From the NCBI RefSeq assembly GCF_963576545.1, contig NC_083645.1, positions 3,310,001-3,374,000 of the forward strand: DNA of 64,000 bases, given 5' to 3'. The stretch's first letter is position 1. Each line of letters begins with the position of its first letter. This DNA comes from Limanda limanda (Eukaryota > Chordata > Actinopteri > Pleuronectiformes > Pleuronectidae). The notes beneath the pieces are model-generated. The model was not told the DNA's origin. It was given only the letters and a program-made list of their open reading frames with translations, and ran no database searches. Positions 40,101 to 51,807 of this stretch are shown piece by piece. The translations under genes and the position numbers were made by a program.

Positions 40101-41349
40101 TAGTCTCCCTCATCGCTGTCTTTGCTAGGCATGCAGTAAGCAGGTTGGTAGGAGTTAATTGTAAAGGGGAAGGGCCTGACCCAGATAGTGAAAAATGCAG
40201 CTCATTGATCAATACTGGGCTATGTTGGAGAGGGCCACATAACTGCACAGGAATGAACTTTACAAAGACAAAGCTGGAGGGGAGATGGAGCTATTTTAGT
40301 AGCATATTAAAGTCCGATGCCTGAACTGAACTTTTTTACTGAGATACTTCACAAAGAGACATATAAATATTCAAATATTTAAAGCAAATAAGAAAAAAAT
40401 AGCAAAAAGAATTATAAAACAAAAACAGTGGTGGGGCGTTTGATCCCCACTGGCACAACAAGCACGCCTTTCTAGGACAGAATCAGTGATCTATTATGTC
40501 TATGACATTATAATGTGTGTATTGACCTCATGCTCTGAAATGTTTGATGTGATTTAGGCTCTTATCAAGTGAAAGTCTTGATCTGGCGAAGATGAGCTCC
40601 AAAATATGTCCGTAACACCACAAATTTGAGGAAATTCCCTCAAGGCATTCTTGAGATCTCCTGTTTATGGTAATGTGACGACCGGACGCATAATGTACAG
40701 ACTGACAACCCGAAAACATAATTCCTCGGTAGTCACTACATTGGCAGGCTGCATCATGTATGCACTTCAGTGTGTGTCCAGCAAGTGGTGCAGAGAGCAA
40801 CCCAAAACCTTATGAGGATTCCCACTTGGTTCGGGCCCATAGGGAATAAATAGGGTGTGTAGTTGACTGATAAAGCTACAAAAAATTCTGTATACAGGCT
40901 CCATGAATACCAACCACAGTGTAAGTGTGAAACACTCAGAGAGAGCATGTCTTGAGGGGATTTTCATTCATTACTTAACTCCTCCTACCATGTTAGCTCT
41001 GTTATCATTGCACAGGGCCCTGCAATAACCTCTATCAATTCCATCCATCAATCAAAAAGTTAATTCCTTTGCAAACTCCAGACAGACAGACCGCTGCCAA
41101 ACTGGGATTGAAAACAAGGAATTTAGAGAGTGAGGCGACACTGCTGCCCTTTATCAATTCCATGTTCACTCCAGGATTCAATCATCAGCAATAACTTCTC
41201 CTTTAAAAAAACTTTTTAAACATTATTTAATTCAAAGCCATGAGTGAGTTTGATCAGCATCTCTCCACCGGCACAGTTTCCCTCCATGAAGTTCCATTAC
41301 ATATTATGGATTATCGCCTCTTGTCTTTCACTCAAAATAGTCTTTAGGA
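37173..41349. other. Non-coding with small LINE/SINE tails
   Basis: No exon supported. Two short fish retroposon tails occur: ATAGATACTTTATTGATCCC at 37650 and AATACTTTATTGGTCCCAGG at 39597. A perfect 8-bp hairpin AACGCTAG-CATT-CTAGCGTT lies at 38580. Confidence 0.6.
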
Positions 41350-41486
41350 TAGAGCTTGGTGATAAAATGAGAGCGAGAGATAATTATCGCATTTTAACCT
41401 TTCCTTGAAAAAAATTGAAGACATGGTCGATACAACGTTGATAGAACTCATTTCATCCATATTTTGACAGACAACACAAACAATCA

Positions 41487-42480
41487 ATCAATCAATCATC
41501 AATCAAGTTTTATTTGTATAGCCCACATTCACAAATAACAATTCGTCTCATGGGGCTTTAACATTGTGTGACATCCTCTGTCCTTAACCCTCAACAAGAG
41601 TAAGGAAAAACTACTAAAAACCCTTTTCACAGGTAAAAATATGTAGAAACCTCAGAGAGAGCCACATGTGAGGGATCCCTCTCCCAGGACGGACAGAAGT
41701 GCAATAGATGTCAGGTGTAAGAAAACATCATCAGGATTTTTAGCAGCATCCATTAGGCTAAACATTTTTCAATACTATGTGTCAGGCAGTCCCGCTGCAA
41801 TCACAGTCTCTGGCCAGCAGCCAGCAAGACCACGATCCAGCATCAGGATGGGATCCACTATAATCCACAGTCATTGTCCACCGCCGCCAGTTAGAATCCA
41901 TTATCAGCTGCCGCCTCGGTCGTGGTCCCTCATCATCCGATGCCAACGCGACAAAGGATCCTCCATTACAACGACGATCAGCTGGCACGATACAGAATCC
42001 ACCGAACTGGATCCACCATTGTGACCTCCGACACGCGATCCACAATCATAATCCATGGTGCGGCCACAGCTGTGGCCCTGCATCCGCGGGCGCTAAGGCA
42101 CAGAAACTCCGGGAAAAGGGGTCAAGTTAGTAACATGTACTGATCAGATAAGAATTATCTTGATGTGATAAATATGGAGAAAAGGAAGGAGAAGCAGGAA
42201 AGAGAAGCTCCGTGTGTCTTGTGTCATAAATTCCCTGTGCGTCTTAGCATCATCAGGGGTTTTTGCCATTTAATCAAATTTGGAACATCGCACAAATTAG
42301 CTCTAACTATAAGCTTTATAAAAAAGGAAGGTTTTGAGTCTACTTTTAAACGAACAGAGCGTGTCTGCCTCCCTAACTGAAAGTGAGAGATTATTCCACA
42401 GCAGTGGGGCTTGATGGCTAAAAGCTCTGGCTCCTACTCTACTTTTAGAGACTTTAGGGACAACGACTAGGGACAAACAA
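41487..42480 (-). repeat. Fish interspersed repeat with (CAAT)n tail
   Basis: It begins with a CAATCAATCAATC run, then TTTTATTTGTATAGCCCAC, GACATCCTCTGTCCTTAACC, AGAGAGCCACATGTGAGGGA and CTCCCAGGACGGACAGAAG, blocks seen widely in fish genomes. The tail position suggests a retroposon read on the minus strand. Several reading frames in it (41668, 41922) are not credible proteins. I cannot name the family. Confidence 0.65.
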
Positions 42481-43162
42481 CCAATGATAATGAGAATAGA
42501 ACCTTGTCAAACCAGTCATATGGCTGGAATTGAGTTAAACCCACATCATGTTAGGTTGACACACACAGCACAGAGTGTAGGAGCAGCAGCACACTTGCTA
42601 ATGCTTGGGCTTTTGCATAGAGGTGAACAACTCTGCATCAAGGCAAAGACTGAACATATTCGATTCATGTTTTCTGCTACGTTCATTATTTTTGCAGGTT
42701 TCCAATTATTAATTACAACACAGCTGCTTCAGGATCAAGACAGAGTCATTAAAGGTCCAGTCGTCCTGTGTCAGTCTCCTCACTCCTCCTCTGACCTGCT
42801 CTCACTTTACAATGTAACAATAAACACCATCACTGATCACAAGTTATTCGGACACGTACAGTGCTGATGTTTACTTTGTGTTTGTATGATTTGCATTTGT
42901 CTTTGATTTGTGTTAATGAGACACATGTTTAAACCTGCAACACAACACGAGAAGTAACATGACACGTATAGTCAGGACATCATGGTTAAAGTGACCGGAA
43001 CCGAGTCATGATCTGACATCATCAACTAATAACTATTTTAGAATATAGGACTAGATGGTGAATATCCCATGTGATTATCACACACACTCACACACACACT
43101 CCTGCAGACTAAAGCTCAGTTCTACGTATGATAAGTTTTTTTTCCATATCGCCCAGCCCTAC

Positions 43163-44485
43163 CAGTGTTAATTTTGGCAGCTATTTTTGATTTAGTCTTA
43201 GTTTTAGTCTTTTGACGAAAATGCATATTAGTTTTAGTCACATTTAGTCATTTTTAGCCTTCTTAGTTTTAGTCGACGAAAACGAATTACATTTTAGTCT
43301 AGTTTTAGTCGACGAAAACGAATTACATTTTAGTCTAGTTTTAGTCGACGAAAACAAATTACATTTTAGTCTAGTTTTAGTCACATTTAATAGCCACATT
43401 AAACTCCTTATCTTCCCTTCTCAGGCCCAGGGACCCCCTGTGTTGTGTCTACAACTGCGTACTAGTCTAGCTTTCAGTACTTAGGTTGTCCATTAGATAT
43501 CCCTCCTATAGGTCTATAGCAGGGGTCGGCAACCTTTACTATCAAAAGAGCCATTTTGCCCCCTCTTCCCCCAAATAAAATTTGTCTGAAGCCGCAAAAC
43601 ATATTTGATAACAAAGCTGATAAAATGATATAGAAAGTTATACTATACTAATCTGTAGATTATTGCATTTATGAAATTATAGAACAACAATAAAGAAAAC
43701 TGTTGACATTTTATTTATTTTTACCTGTTACAACAAAGGGAAACACCAAATGCTTATGAAGAGGAGAAGAAAATATACAAGCAAGTGTAGGCCTACTTTG
43801 AAATAAATTAAACGCAGAACTATGTAGGGTTATTTGAGTCATCCCCATATTTGTGGGAAATGTATGAAATAAGAAGTACCCTATTTTGAAATAAATAAAA
43901 ACATATAGCTGCAGCCTATATATTTTAGTTGGCGAAATGTGAAAACAAAAAGTTAAAGCAGATCAGACCGGAGGAGGAAGCTGAAGCTCGGTAGAAACCA
44001 GCTGCAGCCTCTGCTCTGATCCAGAAGCTGTGTTGCTGATCTCAGCACAGCTGAGACCAGAGAAACTCTGTGTTTTCACTGTTTCCAGTGATAAGAAGCA
44101 GCCGGTGAGTCAGTGACCGGCCTGCTTCAAGTGAACGAGCTCTGATCTCACTGTGTCTCTCTGAGCGAGTGCGCTGCGGCAGTGGGCGGAGCCTCGGGAC
44201 CGGAGCGCTCTCTGGGAGCACACACACACACAGACACACACACTCGCCGCTCCGGGTACTTCATGACGGCCTGATACGATTATGTTTTTAAAAATTGTTG
44301 TGACTTAGTCAACCGCCAACATTTTTGTTTCGTCTCGTCTCGTTAACGAAAATTAAAATAGATTTCGTCATAGTTTTTATTTTCAAAGATCCATTTTCGT
44401 TACGTCTTCGTCTCGTCTTAGTCATGGGAAAAGGGGCGTTAACGAATATTTTTCGTTAGCGTTATCGTCAACGAAATTAACACTG
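43163..44485. mobile_element. Nested hAT with perfect 8-bp TSD
   Basis: Termini CAGTGTTAATTTTGG and, inverted, CAGTGTTAATTTCGTTGACG. Flanks 43155-43162 and 44486-44493 are both AGCCCTAC. It sits 7 bp from the right end of the outer hAT. The interior includes a further hAT-like end (CAGGGGTCGGCAACC at 43522) and a segment shared with the 4402 element. No transposase is present. Confidence 0.92.
43265..43372. repeat. Three 36-bp tandem subterminal repeats
   Basis: The unit AGTTTTAGTCGACGAAAACG plus AATTACATTTTAGTCT is repeated three times, the last with one change. Subterminal repeats are usual transposase-binding sites in hAT elements; that role here is inferred. Confidence 0.85.
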
Positions 44486-44500
44486 AGCCCTACTTTAGGA

Positions 44501-46900
44501 CTAAAACGTTCAAGATCAATTAACTAATTTTGGCTGTCAGGTGAAAGGTAATTTGCTTCGACTCTTTTTACCTTGTGCAGGATGTTTTCACACTTTGCCA
44601 ATACCTCTGATATGCCTGGAAATTGCCCATTATCTGACTCACTGAGTGCTGGAGGCAAAATACAGTGCAACATGCAACAGTCTCTGTCGTAATGCTTTGT
44701 TTGTATGTTGTCTTCTGGCTGTAGATTCTGGATTATTGCTGCAGGTTCTTCCATTTCCAATAACAGTGTTTAAGTTGACTGTCTCTCATGCTCTGGAAAT
44801 TTTCTGAAAGCTTTTGCCATTTGATGTTGGCAATTTTTCTTCCCTTCTATGATATTCAGTGAACGGCAATTTTCTTTTTCTAGTTCAAAAGAACATCAAA
44901 CATGGTAGGAAAAATTTATATTTTTTAGCCCTGCTATATATTACCCAGTCTCTCTCATCTTTTTCACAGCCATTGGAGTATTTAATGGACGGAGGATTAA
45001 TTCGGAATGAGAGAAACCCTCTCAAGTTATTTCTATTGTGATCTCTTTCACAGGTGTCAGGTTCACCGTCTACACACTATTTCTGTCAGAGGATTTTTGT
45101 GTTCGGCTTTTATACATTGGATGTTAACGTTAAAGCAGTGGTGCTGTTAGTTCCACTGTTTGTCAGATATTGCCAGTGTAAATTCACCCCTACATTTTGG
45201 CTGAAATAATAACAAGAATAAAAGCAGGAGCTGCACTCCAGTCACTCTCTCCGCCACTTGCTGTTGCTGCTTCTGTGTATGCATGTGTAAATCGTAAACG
45301 GGTTGTAGTGGTAGGTCTATTGTTTGATCCTTTTTTCTTCTATTTCTTTTGCCAGGAAGCCCTGTAGGGTAGAACTGTTATTTTGTTGTTAGTGGTTTAG
45401 TATTGTAACCTTTTGTTTTGGCATTAGTTTAATTTTTTCGTTTCTAGTTGTGGTAGATTTTCTTTTTGGACTCTTTCTTTAAAGTAGCTACATAATGTCA
45501 ACTTTAATATCTTGATTCAAATACACCGCCATGATGGCCCCTTTGCACCTCTGCTATAATTTTCTTATTTCGCTCTCTATCTTTAAACAACTGACATTTG
45601 ATGACTGGCATTTCTGAAAGTTTACTGGAGGGGGGTGCGCAAAGGGATAGTGCAAAACGATTCTGCATTATAGGGAGGGGAAGGTAACAAGTTGTTTTCA
45701 TTGTCAAGCAAAATTAAGGAAATTGGGAAATAAAATATTCACAAAAATGATTTTTTCTATTTACATTTGTTACACTGGATTACTTTAAGAGGGTCATTCT
45801 TCGACCCATAGCCAAGGACAATAGTGTTGAGATGTCATTATAGAAATTGTTTCATTAGTTCATTGAGACAATTCTACTGTCTGTTAACCTAACCCAACAT
45901 CTAAACATCTGTAGTGACATCACAGAAATGTGTGTGGCCTGTTGAGAAAATGTAACATTTGTAGCACCATCTTTTTGCTTTGAGAGCATATTCCACCTTT
46001 ACTCATTCTAAATGTTTTTTCTGCATTCATCTTATCTAAACTAAAGCAGAAGCAAACAAAGCTGCTAAGCTGCCTAAAGGTCTGTTGCCATTGAAGAGAA
46101 ATCACACTGGTTGTGTAGGATCTGTTGCAGCACATGAGGATCTATAAGATGCTGTGTAATGTTGCTGCCACCAGGGATATTTATGTCCTTAATCTTTCCA
46201 GGAAATTGTGTCAGGTTCGCTTTCATACTATCAACAGTTTGAGTGACACAAACTGGATGTTTACTCCATCTGTTTGTTCAATTATAATATTTTAACTTCT
46301 CTGCCAACCACAACTTATTTGTCATGCACATACCGTTCAGGTGTAACAAGTGACTGATGGTGGGAAGCTAAAGTGATAAATATAAATAGAGAGTAGAATA
46401 ACTACAACTTTTTTTCTGAAGTTAGCAAAATTATCTTATTCGTCCTTAGCCTAAGCATAAGATAGCTGTTGTGGTTTACATACATGGTTGTAAATCAGTA
46501 GATTAGTAGGGAAAAATAATAATATCATAATTTAAACAGTAAGTCTTTCAACAACAATAAATTGTACACAATGATTGACCCAATATCTCCACTTTCTTGT
46601 GCTAAACTGAACCTAAAATATTTTGGACATTGTGGCTGCCATTTTGCATTAAATTACATCTTTTGAGCCATAATCTGTGTGGTAATGACCCTGATGTGGA
46701 GCCATGGTATTGATGTCTTGCCCGTACACATGCTGGACTGATTGAGTCAGTCTCAGCTGTCAATCATTATGTTTCACCCTGTTTTTATAGTGTAAAAAAA
46801 ATAACAAATATACTGGGAAAATTAATAGAAGATTCATTAGTGTGATAACAACAACATCTCTGAGAATTATTTATTTAACATGTAGCCTACTTGAACATTT
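44501..46900. other. Non-coding, no supported feature
   Basis: No element ends or exons that I can support. A 76-codon minus-strand frame at 44524-44754 is discussed under rejected items. Confidence 0.5.
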
Positions 46901-46924
46901 TAATTTTGCTCATGTCCTATCTGC

Positions 46925-47042
46925 TTGCATGGAAGAGGCGGGTTTACTACATATACTGCAGTCAGCCACTAGGGGGCAATCAAAATGTTTTGGCTTCACT
47001 TTTGGTGAGATGTCCTCTTTTATATACAGTCTATGGTTTTAA
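46925..47042 (+). repeat. Fish dispersed repeat (GCCACTAGGGGGC ... TATACAGTCTATGG)
   Basis: CAGCCACTAGGGGGCAATC, GGCTTCACTTTTGGTGAGAT and TATATACAGTCTATGG are blocks of a common fish repeat. A second, more diverged copy is at 59868-59960. Confidence 0.65.
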
Positions 47043-47104
47043 CATTGTAAAAAAACTCATGCTTTATCATTATCAAGCAGGTATTTATCCTTAAATCTTG
47101 TGAT

Positions 47105-47210
47105 TGGGCCAGTGTACCTCGCCTCTCGCCCAATATCAGCTGGGATTGGCTCCAGCTCCCCATGTGACCCCTTAAAAGGTAGGCAGTCTAGATAATGGAT
47201 GGATGGTAGA
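47105..47210 (+). repeat. LINE/SINE 3' tail with (GGAT)n
   Basis: CAGCTGGGATTGGCTCCAGC, then AGATAATGGATGGATGG. This is the typical 3' end of fish LINE-derived repeats. Confidence 0.65.
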
Positions 47211-47861
47211 ATCTTTGTTCTTATTTGTAGTCAAAATAAGATTTGAGACATTTTAGTTTATTTAACATGTTAACATACTGTTTTTCCTCAAAAAGAAAAG
47301 GCTGTTGTCATTATTTGAAAAACAGTCTCTGCAGGAATACCTTGGCTAAACAAAGGATATGAAATCAGCCACAATGGAACTGCATGGGAGCGGGGGATAC
47401 TCTTGAGGAAAAAATTAAAATAATAAAATGGAGGAGAAAGTGTTGCAGAGAAGGGAGCAAACAGGCAATTGTGAGCCAGCATCTGTGGACAAAAGGCTCC
47501 CCCTCAGCGACATGAATGGGTGGGTTTAAACATGGCATTTTCTGAACCCACTCCCTCCCTCAGAATGAAAAGACATTAGAAAATAAACCATGGTGAAATG
47601 TCATGGTTAACATGATGCATCATGACAGCAGCAATTTCAGTAGGTGACCTTCCAGTTCTAAAACTACAGCAGCCAAGATTTAACATGTAGCTTAACGATG
47701 GCATGGAAATGGGCATATAAATTAAGATCACCTTTATTTTTCCCAAAATAGGGAAATATGTAACATTACAGCAGCAAGAGTGAAAAAATAATCAGTGAGT
47801 GATAATGAGTAACATACTAAAAATATCTCCATATAAATATTGAAATGTATAGCCTGCAGAA

Positions 47862-48300
47862 ATCTACCCCCAGTTTTGCTCTTACCCACGTGGATGTGAA
47901 GGGCAGTCCCTTTGACGCCAGTCCACAGAGTCCTGCGTCATTCCTCTGTATGAGGCCGACAATAGAAGAGTCATCAGAGGACTACTGCAGGTGACCATAG
48001 GGACAGAAGTCTGCAGTGTGAAGAGGAACAGAGTCAGAACCCTTCCCTGCTGGGCCCCCCGTACTACAGACAGCCATTACGACACACAGTCCCAACATAT
48101 TGGGGTCTGTTGGTCAGGTAGTCCAATATCCAGGATGTTAAGTAGAGGTCCACTCCAGCGATCTCCAGTTTGTCCCTCAGAAGTGCCAGTTGAACGGTGT
48201 TGAAAACACTGGAAAATCAAAGTAGAGGATCCTCGCAGAGCTCCCAGGCTTTTCCAGTTGAGACAGAGCTCTGTCCTGTAGATAGATGTTGGCGTCACAT
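47862..48300 (-). pseudogene. L2/CR1-like LINE reverse transcriptase fragment
   Basis: The minus strand, after one shift, reads TLSQLEKPGSSARILYFDFP, then ALLRDKLEIAGVDLYLTSWI and LDYLTNRPQYVGTVCRNG, then SSDDSSIVGLIQ. These are consecutive RT blocks of fish L2/CR1-group LINEs. The aspartate-bearing FADD-type box is reduced to SSDDSS and the frame is broken by two stops. Both ends are truncated. Confidence 0.75.
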
Positions 48301-48482
48301 TACATTCTGGAAAGGCTGTCTCAGGGCTGAAACATAGAGGTAACATAGATAAGCAAAATAAAACCAAACATCTCTATCCACTTATGGGAGAATCTCAATG
48401 GAAGACATGTGACTGCCAGAGACGGTAGAATGTGGAAATACTATTTTTGACCACTTCTGCAAATTAATGTTATGGGAAACTA

Positions 48483-48690
48483 ATTGTTTTTATATGGCAC
48501 TTTTCTATTCTTGATGAGCACTCTAAGCGCTTTACAGTACAGTGTTGCAATCCACCGATTCACATACGCATTTATAAAGTGCATATATGTGCAGGAGTTT
48601 CTCTGTCATACATCATTGATACACTGATGGCTCAGCCGTCAGAGGCAATTCAGGGTAGTGTAGGACACTTGGGCATGTGGCTGCAGCAAC
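48483..48690 (-). mobile_element. tRNA-derived SINE, copy 2 (diverged)
   Basis: The tail end shows TTTTATATGGCACTTTTCTA and GATGAGCACTCTAAGCGCTT. The head part is degraded (GGACACTTGGGCATGTGG remains) and the B box is lost. Confidence 0.65.
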
Positions 48691-48763
48691 ATTAATTAAT
48701 TAATTTTTAATGTATTAATTAGCCCAGTGACTGTTTACAAGACCAGTTCCAGCACCAAGCTAA

Positions 48764-49530
48764 CGCCGGGTTCACACCGGACGCGTAAGCGTCGCGTAAG
48801 CGCAGCGTCAAGCCTTAAATAACAGCTGGCTTCCATCCACTCCCATGTTAATCCCTTGTGCCGGCCCCACTGGACGCTGAAGTGCAGCGCTGCACCAAAG
48901 CAGCCTCGCGTCGTGCAGCGATCGTTTCGGCGTCAAGTCTATTTTTTGCGCTTGACGCGAGCGTATCGCTCCAGGAAACACAGTGAAAAATGATTTTAAA
49001 CGATATTGGTGACATAATTTATATGATATAAATGATAAAATATGCATCCCATAGTTTGTGTTCCCCTTCTGTTGTCCTGGAGTTTTAATTTTACCAATTT
49101 TACCAATCACATAATTAAATGTCCCCCTCTGCCCCCACTACAGTCACACAAGCAGTCATAAAGATAGAAAGAGAGAGGGGTGTGTGTGTGTGTGTGTGTG
49201 TCTACGTACTCTCCCCATAGGCTTGAGTGGAGAATACGTAATTTACCCTCGACACCCGACATTGAACGGAGCAAACAGCGGAGAAGTTCTTGAAGATGGA
49301 TGACATTAAATGAATAATTGAAGTGGAGAAGTAGTACAGTGAGCTGTATGATCCTCGGCCGGACAAATGCTGGGACACCGTTGCAGTTAATGACAAATAT
49401 CAGCTGTATGTGTGATCACGGAGAGGAATCGCAGGATGACCGCCGCGGAGTTCAGCGTGTCCGGTGTGCAGCCTGGCCCCGGCGTGCTAGGGATCTACGC
49501 GACGCTTACGCGTCCGGTGTGAACCCGGCG
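48764..49530. mobile_element. PIF/Harbinger MITE with TAA target duplication
   Basis: Terminal inverted repeats of about 33 bp begin CGCCGGGTTCACACCGGACG and are flanked by TAA on both sides (48761-48763, 49531-49533). A (TG)n stretch lies at 49181-49200. Inside, the plus strand at about 49298 reads MDDIK, stop, IIEVEK, stop, YSELYDPRPDKCWDTVAVND, which resembles the N-terminus of the MADF/Myb-like second protein of Harbinger elements. It is therefore a deletion derivative of an autonomous copy. Confidence 0.85.
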
Positions 49531-49533
49531 TAA

Positions 49534-50427
49534 CTGGTAACATGATAGCACCAGGCTACTACAAACCACTCAATACCAGATAGGTCTGTGCCCTGTGTTA
49601 AATCACAATTTTCAAACCAGAGAAATGCATTTGAAGGCTAGTTAGCTGTCCATGCTGTCTATTTGATACCAGTCATAGTATTGAAATGGAACATGCTTGC
49701 ACTTGCATGAGCAGCACGTCTCCAGCTGATGCTCCATTTTGTCAAAAAGTTGAGCCAAGAAGCAACTCTTTTGCCAAGACGACCTTGAAGTTCTTTGCCG
49801 GAGCCCTCAGGCTTGGCAGCCCCACTGTGTCAATGGACTGGTGTCATTCAAATCAATGACCCAGCTTTTCTTTTTTCACACTGAGCTTAAGCAGGTCTGA
49901 ACACAGCCTCCGCAAGTTGACAAGACCGTTTTTTTATGTGCATGTGCTCTGCATTTGATTAGATTAGATTAGTTTGTGTGTGCACATGTATGTGCAAAAA
50001 TAAACTGAATTGAGTGTTTATGTAAAGAAAGAACTGTCCATGTATGTATGCTGACAGTTTTTAAATACCAGAGGGTGTTCATGTGTTTTCGTGTGTATCT
50101 GTGTATGTGAGTGTAGCTATGATTAAATCATGACTAGTGTGAAGGCTCCTTTATAAATGTCAGAATATATAAGAGTCAGTTTTTCCACTCGGGGGTTTTG
50201 TCTGTCTGATGGCACATTCATCTTCCACAACAATGCTGTGAAGGTTGTGGGTGTGTGTGTTTTTGTGAGTGAAGGATGGAGAGAGTGGACAAAAGAATGA
50301 TTGCTGAATGGTAATTTGAATTGCTGTTTTTTACAAAACAAAAAATGTGTCTCCAGAATGTTTAAAGGACGTCCTGATCAGGTCTGAACAATATAAACAT
50401 ACTAAAATGACTCTCTTGTCATTGCAG
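49534..50427. other. Non-coding, no recognised feature
   Basis: No repeats or exons recognised before the splice acceptor at 50427. Confidence 0.5.
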
Positions 50428-50578
50428 GGAAGACAAGAGCAGTTCATATAATGCTGATGACAAAAGCCATGATGCCACACTCGATTACATTTCACCTGGA
50501 AGCAACAGGTTCAGCAGAACAGAACAAGTACCCTGGAGTTATGAGACCATAGTCCGGTCACTGTCTCTTCAAGATTAA
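50428..50578 (+). CDS. Candidate terminal coding exon, unknown gene
   Basis: A good acceptor (CTCTCTTGTCATTGCAG) opens a frame of 49 codons, EDKSSSYNADDKSHDATLDY ... VPWSYETIVRSLSLQD, ending at TAA 50576-50578, with ATTAAA-type signals about 15 bp on. The composition is hydrophilic and Ser/Asp-rich, as in the cytoplasmic tail of a receptor or adhesion protein, but I cannot name it. No other exon of the gene was recognised in the window, which fits long vertebrate introns. It is an exon candidate by splice site and frame only. Confidence 0.4.
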
Positions 50579-50599
50579 TTACATCCTTTTTATTAAAGA

Positions 50600-51807
50600 A
50601 GCTTGTGTTCTCAGAGGCTCCTCTCTGTTTCGTCTTCTCTGCTACACTGTCAGTCGGAATCTGCCTCAAGAAATCTGATGTCTGCTGGGGCCTGTCGCCG
50701 CACTGAAGTTTGGGTGACGGATTTCTAGGTACAATTGCTTGTATTTGCCTTCTGTTGCCATTTCCTTAAAAGAGGAGACAAACGTCAGTCAAACTGAATT
50801 AAGTGAATTATATTCGAGAACACAAAAAGGTCTACCTTTTCAAGCAAAGACTTAGAATAAATGCTATTGATGGTCATCTACAAGGACCTGCCTTTCTCTG
50901 CTCCTGATTTGTGCCTTTGTGACCTGGATTGGTTGGTAAGTTAATCAGAGGCACGGCAGGGCAGGTCATGTCTGTGTTTTCCTTCCTGTGAAAAATATTA
51001 CTTGGCCTTTACCTGACCTTCCCCTTAAGTGGAATCACTGTAAAACTCAACTAAATATAGCGAACATATAACAGTGGTGCTGTTAGTCAGTAGCTCAGGA
51101 ACTGATACGCCCCAAATGTCCCCCAGCCCGTTAGAGAAGATGCTGACAGAGGTGCTGCAACCTTTTAATGGCCTTACAAATATTTGTAGCATTTATAATG
51201 GTAGCACACCTACACTATCTGTGCAAATCAACTGGCCATTTACAAAAGAAATTACTAGTCCTAAGACTACTTGCAAGACAAGATAATAATTGTCCAATTT
51301 CCATGTGTGTATGGACTAAGGAATATTTCATTCAAAATATGCTCCTGTGGTGTCATCCAAGTGTCTACAAGCCCCGACATTTATATTTGACTCAAAACAA
51401 TGTAATTTAAACCATGTTTTACACCTATTTATTTCTATTATTTTATTTCTATTTTGTAGTCTATTTTTTCTGTTTTGTCTGACTCGTATAAATGGAAAAT
51501 ATTAGCCTTCACAGCTTTGCTTGGATCAAAGAGGGATTAATGAGATGCTAACCCCTACAGAGGGCTTTTTAATGCAGTTTAGATTCAGACATTCTCGTCC
51601 ATATCTGACAATCTGAAACAGCTAATGCTTTTTTATCAGCATGAGTAGGTAGAACTTGAAATAAGGCAACTAGCAGGAGGTTGAAAGTTGTCCAGAGTTT
51701 GAGTTCTCGTCCTGCTTTCATTTTCTTTTCTTAATCTTTTTGTGAATAGCCCACAAAGGATTATTTGTAACCTGCTGTGATTCTCTCTGCATATTTATTC
51801 AAGTCTT
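50600..51807. other. Non-coding, no recognised feature
   Basis: Possibly 3' UTR of the exon above for the first few hundred bases. No element recognised. Confidence 0.45.

Larger units (their letters stand above)
41350..44492. mobile_element. hAT element containing a second hAT; perfect 8-bp TSD
   Basis: Left terminus TAGAGCTTGGTGAT, inverted right terminus TAGGGCTGGGCGATATGG. Flanks 41342-41349 and 44493-44500 are both CTTTAGGA. Removing the nested element (43163-44485 plus one 8-bp TSD) leaves about 1.8 kb. The termini match the 13249 element. No transposase survives; part of the interior is a fish LINE/SINE-type repeat. Confidence 0.9.

Noticed and set aside
41487..41510. CRISPR-like short repeat (CAATCAATCAATC)
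   Set aside because: It is a simple tetranucleotide tail of a retroposon; there are no spacers, and the genome is vertebrate.
41668..42143. ORFs of 118 and 73 codons in the (CAAT)n-tailed repeat
   Set aside because: They fall in a repeat seen widely in fish non-coding DNA and show no domain; they are chance frames.
44524..44754. 76-codon minus-strand ORF beginning MEEPAAIIQN
   Set aside because: It has an ATG and an ordered composition, but no splice or promoter signal and no family that I recognise; length is within chance for this window.
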